Source: Diaporthe sp. PMI_573 (lineage: Eukaryota > Ascomycota > Sordariomycetes > Diaporthales > Diaporthaceae). From it: 64,000 bases of DNA. The notes beneath the pieces are model-generated. The model was not told the origin of the DNA and did no database searches. It was given only the letters and a program-made list of their open reading frames with translations. The stretch spans positions 1,178,001 through 1,242,000 of the forward strand of contig JAJTUP010000007.1 in assembly GCA_021399435.1 (NCBI GenBank), read 5' to 3'. Position 1 is the first letter of the stretch; each line of letters begins with the position of its first letter. Below are positions 34,703-46,778 of the stretch, one piece after another. The translations under genes and the position numbers were made by a program.

Positions 34703-37700
34703 ATGGCGCCCGCCACCTGCCTGTGGCTTGCCCTGCTCGGGCTATTTGCACTCTTTCTCTCACCCGTCACCAGTCAAGATGTTTATGCGTACCCTGGGCG
34801 CCAGCCCGGCGAGCCCGCGTCGATTTGCTACACATTCGTTTCCACCTGGCTCACAGTCCCCGGATCTGGTCCAACACCCTTGCCCCTCCCTCCCTCACCC
34901 AGTCCGACGTCGCCCAGTCCGCCCCTGTCCAGTCCGCCTCTGTCCAATTCTCCGCTGCCAAATTCTCCCCTGCCAAACTCTCCACTGCCAAATTCTCCCC
35001 TGCCAAATTCTCCCCTGCCAAATTCTCCCCTGCCAAACTCTCCCCTGCCAAATTCTCCCCTGCCAAATTCTCCCCTGCCAAATTCTCCCCTGCCATCAAG
35101 CAACCCCCTTCTGCCGACTTTGGCCACAACTTCTCCGAGCGCGACCTTGACCACAACTTCTTCGAGTGCGAGCCCCTCCCCCGCCATCGCCGCCTTCGCT
35201 ATCGGCAAGGGTGGGGCGTTCTATCTCAGCCTCATCCCCCTTATGGACGATCCTAACGGACAGATTATCGCAATCACCACCACTCCCGCCGTCGACTGGG
35301 TCATTCTCGATCCTGTTGAGAAGTCCATCAGTGGTATCGTTCCTGCCAACTTTGCACTAGGTGACGTTACCGTGACTCTCAGGGTCCGATATACCAGGAT
35401 AAGCAAGCGAGATACAGGCCACCTGGTAGGTAGACAGGCCGGCAGCACTTACGAAGTCGATTTGAAGGTCAGCATCGATGTGCAGCCCCCCGACCTAGCC
35501 ATACCTCCAGTACCGACTCTTGTTGCTGGCCAGCCGTATAATATCCCGCTCTCACGATATCTAAAGGCGCCGGCCGATAATACCGTCTCCGTCATTTCCT
35601 CACCATCATTCACTTGGATTACGCTGTCTCAAACTGTTGCAAATGTGCTGGAAGGAGTCGTCCCAAGGGACACGCGCCCAGGCGTCATTGCCATCACCAT
35701 CACAATTCAAAACCCCATAACCCTAGGCCTGACTTACACGGCGACGTTTGTTGCGGTCATCGCCAGCCCGAGCGATGTGTTTCCTCCAATCTCGCTCTCC
35801 CCCGGTCAGACGTTTAACATTGGCCTGCTCCCCGATTTCCGCAACACTGAAGACTTCTCAACAGCCGTCGACACCTTTCCGCTCTCGTCTTGGGTCCAGC
35901 TCGACCGCAATGCCAGCTTTCTCAGGGGAACGGTTCCCCTGGATCAGCCCAGTGGCCCTGTAGTCGTCACCGTCACCGTCCAGTCCTCGCTCAGTGCGAA
36001 TACCTACACCATCACGACCACGCTGCAGATCGCCGCCGGGTCGAGCTCAGTCCCCGCCGGCTCAAGCACCGCGCCGCCACCAGCCGAGAGCAGCGCCACT
36101 GACAACACCCAGGCACCACCCGTCTCGTCGGCGACGGCCATCGAAACATCCACCGCCGATTTCATCCCGACCAGCAGCCTGGAGGTCCCCACCAGTGGTG
36201 CTGTACCGCCAGAGAGCACTACTGCTGCACCAACCAGCAGCCCTCCCCCAGTTCTTACCCTCGTCCGGGGCCAGCCGTTCGATATCCCAGTTGATGCATT
36301 CTTGCGTGGCCCCCAGGACGTGGTCAACTCCATCTCAACAAACCCGTCTGCCGTCTGGTTGACCCTCGCCGGCCTGGTCCGTCCCCAGAGCCTCCAAGGA
36401 ACCGTGCCCTTGACACAAGCCGTGGGCACGATCACCCTGACCCTCGCAGCCAGGACCCCCGATGCCATTCAGTACGAGGTGACCCTGCAGGTGGTTGTCG
36501 TTGCTGACGTCCCGCCGCTCACCACCACCTCCGCGGCCTCGGTGCCGGTCAACCCGACGTCTTCTCCCCTGCCGATACAAGTCGTCTACCCCGGCGAGCA
36601 GTACAGCATAGACCTTGGGCCTTACCTGCAGAACCCCAGTGATACGGTGGGCGCCGTCACGGCTCTGCCTTTATCGCCGTGGATCGTTATCGGTGGAATC
36701 CGGCTCCTGGCTGGAATCGTCCCGGGTAACCAGCCTCTCGGTTTAATCATCGTAACGGTCACCGTCTCGCGGCCTGGTGGCTCGTACCCTGTCACCTTCA
36801 ATTTGTTGGTAGCGCCGCGTTCCAGCAGCAGTATTGACATACCAACTGGGCTGCCAACTGGGATACCTTCGGGCACGCCAACGTCTGACGCAAGCCCAAG
36901 CCCGACCTCCTCAATCCTCACTCTAGCCACGATCACAGCAGGAGAGCCTTTCTCGGCTCCACTAGACGTGTTCCTGACTGGCCCCAACGACAGCATCAGC
37001 CCCACCATCACCACTGATCCGTTGTCGCTATGGATACAGGTTAGCGGGCGCAACTTGGCCGGCACTGTCCCTGCCGCCCAGCTTGCTGGTTCCATTACTG
37101 TGACCTTCCAGGTTGTGCGTCAAGATGGCACTCTGTCGTCTGAGATTAATGTGAGGCTGGTTGTAATGGCGGCGTTGCCCATCAACACGACCCCAGTCAT
37201 TCCAACTGGTGTTTCCACAACAGGGGCCGCATCACAGACGCCTGAGGTCTCCCTTCCACCTTTCCCAGTCTACCCAGGCCAGCCCTTCAACATCCCCCTG
37301 GTCGACCTGCTGCAGTTCCCGACAGACATCATCGTTGCCATTTTCAGCACAGATCCAGTCTCACCTTGGGTCGGCTTTTTGCCTAGAGGCCTGCTCGGCA
37401 ATGTGCCGCCAGACCAGCCAGCCGGACTTGTCCTGGTGGTCCTCCAAGTCCAGAATAACATCGGCACGTTGTACAGATTCCCGATACAGCTCCTTGTCCA
37501 GCCTCTAGACCAGAGCACAAGCAGCATATCGGCCCCGAGCTCCGAAGTCCCTACCTCAGCAGTCCCGACTTCAGCAGCCGCAAGCTCGGCACTTCCGACC
37601 TCAGAGGCGGAGAGCTCGGAGTTGCCCACAGGAGCACCAAGCTCAGGGGCGCCAACCTCAGAGTTGCCCACAGGAGCACCAAGCTCAGGGGCGCCAACCT

Positions 37701-40700
37701 CAGAGTTACCAACCTCAGAAGCACCAAGCTCAGGGGCGCCAACCTCAGAGTTGCCCACGGGAGCACCAAGCTCAGGGGCGCCAACCTCAGAGCTACCAAC
37801 CTCAGAAGCACCAAGTTTACAGGTACCAACCTCAGAGCTACCTACCTTAGCACCCACAAGCTTAGGGGCACCAAACTCAGAGTTACCGACCTCAGGAGCA
37901 CCAAGTTCAGGGGCACCAACCTCAGAGCTACCTACCTCAGCACCCGCAAGCTCAGGGGCGCCAACCTCAGAGTTACCGACCTCAGGAGCACCAAGCTCAG
38001 GGGCGCCAACCTTAGAGTTGCCCACAGGAGCACCAAGCTCAGGGGCGCCAACCTCAGGAGCAGCAAGTTTACAGGCACCAACCTCAGAGCTACCCACCTC
38101 AGCAGCCACAAGTTTACAGGCACCAACCTCAGAGTTACCGACCTCAGGAGCACCAAGTTTAGGGGCACCAGCCTCAGAGCTACCCACCTCAGAGTTGCCC
38201 ACCTCAGGGGCGCCGACCTCAGGAGCACCAAGTTTAGGGGCACCAACCTCAGAGTTACCGACCTCAGGGGCGCCAACCTCAGGAGCAGCAAGTTTACAGG
38301 CACCAACCTCAGAGCTACCCACCTCAGCAGCCACAAGTTTACAGGCACCAACCTCAGAGCTACCCACCTCAGCAGCCACAAGTTTACAGGCACCAACCTC
38401 AGAGTTACCGACCTCAGGAGCACCAAGTTTAGGGGCACCAACCTCAGAGCTACCCACCTCAGAGTTGCCCACCTCAGGGGCGCCGACCTCAGGAGCACCA
38501 AGTTTAGGGGCACCAACCTCAGAGTTACCGACCTCAGGAGCGACAAGTTCAGCACCCGCTAGTTTAGGGGCGTCAACCTCAGGGGCACCAACTTCAGCAG
38601 CCACAAGTTTACAGGCACCAACCTCAGAGCTACCTACCTTAGCACCCATAATCTCAGGGGCACCAACCTCAGAGCTATCGACCTCAGGACCCACAAGCTC
38701 AGGGGCGCCAACCTCAGGAGAGTTACTCACCTCGGGAGCGTCAAGCTCAGGGGCACCAACCTCAGGAGCGGCAAGTTTAGGGGCGCCAACCTCAGAGCTA
38801 CCCACCTCAGAGTTGCCCACCTCAGGGGCGCCGACCTCAGGAGCACCAAGTTCAGGGGCGCCAACCTCGGGAGAGTTACCCACCTCGGGAGAGTTACCCA
38901 CCTCGGGAGCGTCAAGCTCAGGGGCGCCGAGCTCAGAGTTGCCCACCTCGGGAGAGTTACCCACATCGGGAGCGTCAAGTTTAGGGGCACCAAGCTTAGG
39001 AGCGGCAAGTTCAGGGGTACCAACCTCAGGAGCGTCAAGCTTAGGAGCGTCAAGCTCAGGAGCGGCAAGTTCAGGGGCGCCAACCTCAGGAGAGTTACTC
39101 ACCTCGGGAGCGTCAAGCTCAGGGGCACCAACCTCAGGAGCGGCAAGTTTAGGGGCGCCAACCTCAGAGTTACCGACCTCAGGGGCAGTGACCTCAGAGT
39201 TACCCACCTCGGGAGCGTCAAGCTCAGGGACACCAACCTCAGGAGCAGCAAGCTCTCCAACCTCAGGAGCAGCAAGTTCAGGGGCAGTGACCTCAGAGTT
39301 GCCCACCTCAGGGGCAGTGACCTCGGAGTTGCCCACCTCAGAAGCAGCAAGCTCTCCAACCTCAGAGTTGCCCACCTCGGGCGCAGCAAGCTCTCCAACC
39401 TTAGAGTTGCCAACCTCAGGAGCAGCAAGCTCCCCAACCTCAGAGTTGCCCAGCTCAGCGGCGCCGACCTCAGAGTTGCCCACCTCAGGCACAGCAAGCT
39501 CCCCAACCTCAGAGTTGCCCACCTCAGCGGCGCCGACCTCAGAGTTGCCCACCTTAGGAGCAGCAAGCTCCCCAACCTCAGAGTTGCCGACAAGTTTAGG
39601 GGCGCCAACCTCAGAGCTGCCCATAAGTTCAGGGGCGGCAAGCTTAGAGCTGCCCACCTCAGGGGAGTTGCCCACAAGTTCAGGGGCGTCGACCTCAGAG
39701 TTGCCCACAAGTTCAGAAACAACAAGTTTAGGGGCGCCGACCTCAGAGTTGCCCACCTCAGGGGAGTTGCCTACCTCAGGAACAACAAGTTTAGGGGCGG
39801 CAAGCTCAGAGCTGCCCACAAGTTCAGGGGCGGCAAGCTCAGAGCTGCCCACAAGTTCAGAAACAACAAGTTTAGGGGCGCCGACCTCAGAGCTGCCCAC
39901 AAGTTCAGGGGCGGCAAGCTTAGAGCTGCCCACAAGTTCAGGGGCGGCAAGCTCAGAGCTGCCCACAAGTTCAGAAACAACAAGTTTAGGGGCGCCGACC
40001 TCAGAGTTGCCCACAAGTTCAGGGGCGGCAAGCTTAGAGCTGCCCACAAGTTCAGGGGCGGCAAGCTCAGAGTTGCCCACAAGTTTAGGGGCGCCGACCT
40101 CAGAGTTGCCCACAAGTTCAGGGGCGCCAACCTCAGAGTTGCCGACCTCAGGGGCGGCAAGCTCAGGGGCGTCGACCTCCGCTGTACCGAGCACAGAAGG
40201 TCCAACCGCATCAAACACGCCCTCGCAGATCACTCCAATTGAGACCAGCGCTGCGACGACCACTTCATCGCAGGCGGCGACGACCACAAGTAGCATCCCC
40301 GTCCCGACAATCACAGCCGGGTCAAACTTCAGGATTCCTCTGGCAGCCTACTTCAGGTTCAACCTTGACATAGCCGTCAACGTCAACGTTGAACCCCAAT
40401 ACGAATGGGTCGACTTCGACTCTGCTGACCTGTTTGGTCTGGTCCCGGTAAATAGCGCATCCGGCTTGTTTACGGTTGTCGTTACCGTCCTGAGCGGCAA
40501 CTCCGTCGGCGTGCAGTACGCCGTCACGGTGCCGATCTACATGGAGTCTGCCGTCGTTAGCTCGACCACAAGCATCGCTCCGACGACCACGGCGTTGCCA
40601 AGCACTCTTGACACAACATCTTCCGAGTCTGGTAGTATTTCTTCCGAGTCTAACTCGCCTGTATCCACTCCGACTGACTCTACCTTGGCTTGGTCTACTG

Positions 40701-43700
40701 GTCCTGCGACTCAGTCTACCACGTTCATCACCTCTATATCCCCCAGCACATCGGGCTCCGGGTCCACTTCCGCCCCAACTGAGTTGACTGCATCTATAAC
40801 CAGCACGGAGTCTCTAAGCACATCTGTATCTGAGTCTAGCGGTACTTCCGCGGAATCGGCTGATTCTGTAACAAGTACGACGTCGTTGAGTGTATCGGCA
40901 ACAGAGTCCACTAATGTCTTCACTGAGTCTACCGAGTCTACTACCGAAACATCGTTGCTCAGTACTTTGGCAACAAGCTCAAGTGCAGAATCAACTGCGT
41001 TTACCTCGTCTGGATCGTCTATAACCACCCCCTCTATAAGCAGCGAATCGTCAAGTGCCTCGGTGACCGAGCCACCCAGTACTTCCACTGAGTTGACGGG
41101 GACTACTACTGGGACATCATCACTTAGTAGTTCTGAAACGAGCTCAAGCGAAGATTCGACCACATCTAGCTTCTCTGAGCTGTCCACAAACAACCCGTCG
41201 ACAATCAGCCAGTCGTTGAGCACCAGTAGTGAGGAGTCAACATTGTCAACACTGTCAACACTGTCAACACTGTCGACACCGACCCCGGTCGAAGAATCAA
41301 CCACGTCTACCTCGTATGAGTCGTCAATAAATACCGCCTCCACAAGCATCGAGACACCGAGCACCACCAGCGAGGGGTTAACAACGACATCCTTGTCGTC
41401 CGATAATGAGTCGTCAACCAGTACTAGTTTATCCAGTTCTAGTGAGGAGGGTACGACTTCTACCGGTTCTTCCTCAGCTGAGAGTGAAACTTCTACAGTT
41501 AGTAGCATCGAGTCGAGCACTACCAGCGAGGGGTTAACAACGACATCCTTGTCGTCCGATAATGAGTCGTCGACCAGTACTAGTTTATCCAGTTCTAGTG
41601 AGGAGGGTATGAATTCTACTGGTTCTTCCTCAGCTGAGAGCGAAACTTCTACAGTTAGTAGCAGCGAGTCGAGCTCTACTGAAGAGGCCACAATTACTAC
41701 CTCCTCTTCAAGTGAAGAGCCTACGAGCACTATTGGCTCTTCCTCGACATCTGAGGAGGCTACAACGAGCCCGTCTTCGTCAGAGGGCGAGATCTATACG
41801 ACAAGCAGCCTCGGGTCGAGCTCTACTGAAGAGGCCACAGTTACTACCTCCTCTTCAAGTGAAGAGCCTACGAGCACTATTGGCTCTTCCTCGACATCTG
41901 AGGAGGCTACAACGAGCCCGTCTTCGTCAGAGGCCGAGACCTCTACGACAAGCAGCCTCAATTTGAGTTCTACGGAAGAGGCTACCACAACGACAAGCAG
42001 CCTCGATTCAAGTTCTACAGAGGAGGCTACCATAACGACAAGCAGCCTCGATTTAAGTTCTACTGAAGAGGCTACCACGACAACAAGCAGCCTTGATTCA
42101 AGTTCTACTGAAGAGGCTACCACAACAACAAGCAGCCTCGATTCGAGTTCTACTAAAGAGGCTACCACAACAACAAGCAGCCTTAATTCGAGTTCTACAG
42201 AGGAGGCTACCTCTACGACAAGCAGCCTCGATTCAAGTTCTACGGAAGAGGCTACCATAACGACAAGCAGCCTTGATTTAAGTTCTACTGAAGAGGCTAC
42301 CACGACAACAAGCAGCCTCGATTTGAGTTCTACTGAAGAGGCTACCATAACAACAAGCAGCCTTGATTTAAGTTCTACTGAAGAGGCTACCACGACAACA
42401 AGCAGCCTCGATTCGAGTTCTACTGAAGAGGCTACCACAACAACAAGCAGCCTCAATTCGAGTTCTACGGAGGAGGCTACCACGATATCAGTCACATCTG
42501 AGAGCAAGACCTCCACGACAAGTATCAGCAGCGAGTCCAGCCCTACTGAAGAGGCTACACCAACATCGTCTTCAGAGAGCGAGACTTCTACAGGATCGCC
42601 GACATCCGAGATCGAGACGTCCACAACAAGCAGCATAGATTCAAGTTCCACAGATGCTACACCGACAGAGAGCGAGACTTCAACAGGATCGCCGACATCT
42701 GAGATCGAGACATCTACAACAAGTAGCATAGATTCGAGTTCCACAGAAGAAGCTACACCCACATCGTCTTCGGAGATCGAGACATCTACAACAAGCAGCA
42801 TAGATTCAAGTTCCACAGAAGAAGCCATACCGACATCGTCTTCGGAGAGCGAGACTTCTACTACAGGATCGCCGACATCCGAGATCGAGACCTCCACGAC
42901 AAGCAGTATCGATTCGAGTTCCACAGAAGAAGCCACACCGACATCGTCTTCGGAGAGCGAGACTTCTACTACAGGATCGCCGACATCTGAGATCGAGACC
43001 TCCACGACAAGCAGCATTGAGACGAGTTCTACTGAAGAGGCTACCACATCTTTGACATCCGAAAGCGAGTCCACAACCGCCACCAGCAGCGAGACGAGTT
43101 CTACTGAAGAGGCTACCACCACATCTTTGACATCCGAAAGCGAGTCCACAACTGCCACCAGCAGCGAGACGAGTTCTACTGAAGAGGCTACCACCACATC
43201 TTTGACATCCGAAAGCGAGTCTACAACTGCCACCAGCAGCGAGACGAGTTCTACTGAAGAACCAGCAACTAGCAGCACCTTCGAACCAACGTCTTCTCAA
43301 GAAAGTACAAGTAGTGAGGCTACCTCAAGCTCTGAAGGGCCAACGAGCACCAGCTCGGAGCAAATGTCGTCTGAGTCAACGTCGTCTGAAGAACCAACGA
43401 GCAGCAGTACTCTCGAGCCAACGTCATCTGAAGAGGCTACCACCACATCTTTGACATCCGAAAGCGAGTCCACAACCTCCACTAGCAGTGAGACGAGCTC
43501 TACGGATGAGGCTTTGACAACATCCTCAACGTCTGATTTCGATGAAGCCACGACATCATCAACAAGCATAGAACCCACAAGCACCAGCAGCTTAGACGAG
43601 AACGAAACCACGACATCATCGACGAGCGAAGAAGCCACAAGCACCAGCATCTCCGACTCTGTCGCGGAGCCGACGACCACTGCACCAACGATCACTTCGG

Positions 43701-44625
43701 CAGCATCTATGACCGACCTGCCTACGACTACCAGCTTTTCTTCTTACAGCTCTGGCGATCCCCCGTCGCTCGTATCGTAAGTCAACCTGTGTCCGAACAC
43801 CACAACACTCGTGTCTAACTTAGTGTAAACAGTACTGCGCCCTCCGGTCTCGCCACGGTCCCATGCGAGGCAGTGGGCTACGCGGTCGCCGGAACCGCCT
43901 TGCTAACCGTAGATCTCGGGACAGGTGTGACGCAAGTCGTGAGCCCGGGGCCGTATGGCGTGTACTTCCTCGATGCAATTGGGTACAACCCCCAGGACAA
44001 CTACATCTACGGTCTGGCGCAGCTCAACGTCTTCACGGGCGACCTGATCAGGATCGGTGCGAACGGCATCAGCCAGACCGTCGTCAAGAACATGGTCTCG
44101 TCGAGCCTCAACAACCAGGGGACCACCTTCACGGTCGGCACCATCGACGAGGCCGGTATTTACTGGGCGGCCACCAATGTCTACGGTGGCACCGCGCAAC
44201 GGTGGTTCTGTGTGGACCTCACCCCCGCCAGCGCCACCTATGGGCAGGTGAAGAACCAGGACATAGCGTCGCTGCCAATGGTCATCTACGATTGGGTCGC
44301 GGTCGCGGGTGACACGCAATACCTGTACGCACTGGGCACGGAGGAAATTGCGGGCATCCCCTCGACAGGCACGGCGCTGCTGCGGTTCGAGCGCTCCACC
44401 GGGCTATGGACGACGGTACGCAGCTACGGCCACATCGTGGGCAGCGACATGTGGGGTTCCCTCTACACCTCGTCCACAGGCAATATCTACGGCATCGAGA
44501 ACATGTCCGGCCAGATCCGGCAGTTCTCTGTCGGCAGCACCGGCGTCGGGACCACCCCGACGCAGACCGGTTTTCCATTTGCCCTGGTCGACGGCGCGAG
44601 GTGTCCATCGCAGGGCGACCCGTGA
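34703..44625 (+). CDS. Giant secreted mucin-like repeat protein with Ig/cadherin-like modules
   Basis: Two exons (34703-43776, 43833-44625; intron gtaagt...aacag) encode 3,288 aa. A signal peptide (MAPATCLWLALLGLFALFLSPVTS) is followed by ten SPLPN units (residues 82-131). Seven modules of about 90-110 residues (about 162-936) share GQPFxIPL, a W[IV]xL core, and LxGxVP then an I.VTV strand, as in He_PIG/cadherin-like beta-sandwiches. A Ser/Thr/Pro/Ala repeat tract (about 946-1830, units such as TSELPTSGAPSSGAP) leads to an eighth module (about 1866-1950). A second Ser/Thr/Glu tract follows (about 1953-3025), including twelve 15-residue units like SSLDSSSTEEATTTT. The end (about 3034-3288) is a Cys-flanked domain with VDLGTGVTQVVS, AIGYNPQDNYIYGL and DGARCPS, like the DUF6923 type in fungal surface proteins. 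No GPI signal is seen. A heavily O-glycosylated wall or matrix adhesin is likely. Confidence 0.85.
34946..35095 (+). repeat. Ten tandem 15-bp units (NSPLP)
   Basis: Ten head-to-tail copies of a 15-bp unit of the form AAATTCTCCCCTGCC, with only a few substitutions (AAACTC, CCACTG, CCGCTG). Each codes NSPLP. Near-identity suggests recent expansion. Confidence 0.95.
37540..40190 (+). repeat. 2.65-kb minisatellite inside the mucin gene (TSELPTSGAP-type)
   Basis: Short in-frame units mixing ACCTCAGAGTTGCC, ACCTCAGGAGCACC, AGCTCAGGGGCGCC and AAGTTTACAGGCACC. The period is a multiple of three. Higher-order blocks are duplicated, for example around 38030-38400 and 39640-40100. It codes residues about 946-1830. 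Confidence 0.93.
41360..43260 (+). repeat. Nested repeats in the Ser/Thr/Glu tract
   Basis: This covers a duplicated block of about 160 bp at 41360-41660, a second duplication at 41670-41945, and twelve 45-bp units (41950-42485) coding SSLDSSSTEEATTTT variants. After these come SETSTGSPTSEIETSTTSS blocks (42580-43020) and three 66-bp units (43020-43255). Confidence 0.9.
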
Positions 44626-45015
44626 GCATTGTGTCGCAGAGGTGCGCCTTGTTACTACAAAGGGTATCGCTTTTTAGTTTGAAATATACTGTATTTATAT
44701 GCATAATCCATGTCTGTCCCAAAGTGGAGAAACCCTTTTAGCCATCCAAGACTTTCTAGATAGTATAAGGTGGCTTTGTTCTTGATTTCATATATACACA
44801 AGCTGTATACAGTACTTCAGAAGCTGAACAGCCGCGGAAGTGGAGTGTCAAACGGTGAGTTCTAATTAAGCTTCCGAAAGTTATTTCGTTGATAGGTCGT
44901 TTACATGAAACAGGGATGAAACTTACGTCAACCTGTTCCGCCTTTTAATACTCAATGACCGCCGCTCTGCGTTACTGTTCGCAAAGCACCTTTGTCTTCA
45001 AATGCGCATTTAACC
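44626..45015. other. Intergenic
   Basis: This 390-bp spacer lies between the mucin stop and the next regulator. It holds a short upstream ORF at its end and nothing else recognised. Confidence 0.5.
45002..45013 (+). promoter_or_regulatory. Minimal upstream ORF (ATG CGC ATT TAA)
   Basis: A three-codon upstream reading frame ends two bases before the presumed start codon at 45016. If it lies in the transcript it could lower or condition translation of the regulator. Transcript extent is unknown. Confidence 0.35.
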
Positions 45016-46685
45016 ATGACACAGGTGGCGATAGTCTCCTCTGGTGAGTTTGCTCCGATCTCATCTGCACCCAAACCGTGCTGGACCTGTGTGCGGCGAC
45101 GTGTCAAATGCGATTTCGGCCTTCCGACCTGTTTCAAATGTAGGAGACATCACCGCGAATGTTTGGGATATGGCTCCAGGCCTATTGTTTGGACCGGAGT
45201 CGCTTGCCGCAGGAAGACCAAGGGCAAAAGGCTCAATGGGTCATGCGTGAACTCAACCACGACAGAGTCCCCTCAGAGCATTGATGCCGGCTCTCTAATT
45301 CCCCACTTCACCGCGGTTGTTTCTGCAAACCCCACAGATCCGGTTTTCCAGGATTTGAATCTTGGCACCAGGAGGAACGTCGAATATTGTGAGTCCCCCT
45401 CGACAAATAGATACATTGATTGTTGTAATCGGGAAACTAATGCATGCCTTCAGACTTGCGAGAGTGCTGCAGCGAGTGCACAATTTACGGTGATGATTTT
45501 GGCAATCCTTTCAAGCAAATCTTACTGTTGATTCCCCATAATACTGTGGTGCGGGACATCATCGTCGCGATTTCCGTCTATCACCAGGCACGTGCGAGTG
45601 TTGCTTTCCCCCCGGCTGCTACGCCGGATTTGAAAAGCTCTCTCGTCAAGGCGGAGCTGCAACCAAACTCTATCGACTATGCTACTGTCATGGCACACGC
45701 GTATAGAGCCACATGCAGCCTTCGAAGCGCCCTATCTAGCGAAGATTGCTCGGATGCGATCGTAGCGTCGTCGTTTCTTTTCACGTGGTTGGATATGTTG
45801 GACACGGAGGTTCCCTCGTGGCACCACCATCTTGCTGGTATGAAAGACCTCATGTGTCTGCGGGAAAGTAAGCATGCATCAGCGTCGACGGCAAAGTCTG
45901 TATTCCACGGATTCTTCCGCGAGGCTTACGCCATGTACGTGCAACATCTCCCCGCCCTCCTTTCTCGATTACCAAAAGTTCGGGCGATCGGTCTTGTAAA
46001 ATGGTCTGACGAAGATAATGCTAGGATATCCATATTCGGCTCGACATTGAGCAAGGCCAAGATAGATCCTGTTCGGGAGCTTCCACAATTCGAGGTGAGC
46101 GCTGTCTTGCAGCGGGCACAGAGTTGGAGCTGGGTCGGATGCCCCGCTGAGCTCATCGGTATTCTGCACGCTTTAAATGGGCTGCAATCTCACGTCCAGG
46201 AGCCGAGTCAGAATGACGTTGAATCGATTCTCACCCGGCTCGAGAACTTTTCTTGCTCGGACTGGGCGCTCCATTTCCCCGGCAAAGACCTACATAAGCA
46301 GCGACTTCACATGGCCTCGGCATACAAGGGAGCCATCGCGATCTACGCCTCACACGCACTCAGAGCACACTGCGAAAACCCACCATTGGTGGGAGACATG
46401 GTCGATCTCGCTTTGCACCATCTCAAACAAATTTCACCAAGCGACTCTCACTTCAAGGGCATTCTCTGGCCTGCATTCATTCTTGGGGCAGAAGCAAGAC
46501 TTCCGGAGCAACGACTGTGGGTTGCAAATGCGTTGGAGCAACTCTACGGTATGATTCATATGTGGAATATCAAAAGGGGACTGTCAGTACTGCAGCAACT
46601 TTGGACACGTCCACTGCCAACCTACGACAGGACGTCGTGGCTCGAAGAGGTCTATGATATGGACGAGAAGCTGATGCTGATATGA
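45016..46685 (+). CDS. Zn2Cys6 transcription factor (fungal_trans_2-like)
   Basis: Two exons (45016-45388, 45454-46685) encode 534 aa. The intron gtgagt...cttcag joins EYYLRECCSEC. The zinc cluster CWTCVRRRVKCDFGLPTCF and the following KCRRHHREC give CX2CX6CX6CX2CX6C near the N-terminus. The rest fits the PF11951-type regulator: FKQILLLIPHNTVVRDIIVAI, SSFLFTWLDML, WHHHLAGMKDL, and the C-terminal WPAFILGAEARLPEQR. It is probably a nuclear activator or repressor. It is convergent with an MFS transporter only 93 bp away, a common arrangement of regulator and transporter, although co-regulation is not shown. Confidence 0.87.
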
Positions 46686-46778
46686 TGGCTTTATCGCCCT
46701 GGGTTTATTTTGCATCACTACCTCATAGTCCTTGTAAGACTACAGGTCTGGAGCGAGATCATGAGACGCCATATCAGT

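Noticed and set aside
37270..40314. Minus-strand open frame of 1,014 codons (EVGNSEVGAPEL-type repeats)
   Set aside because: It is the exact antisense of the mucin repeat, has no signal or domain, and arises because the repeat unit contains no stop codon in that frame.
41794..43278. Minus-strand open frame of 494 codons rich in Val/Ser (ASSVELESRLLVVVV)
   Set aside because: It is antisense to the Ser/Thr/Glu repeat of the mucin. The periodic hydrophobic pattern comes from the repeat, not from membrane helices.
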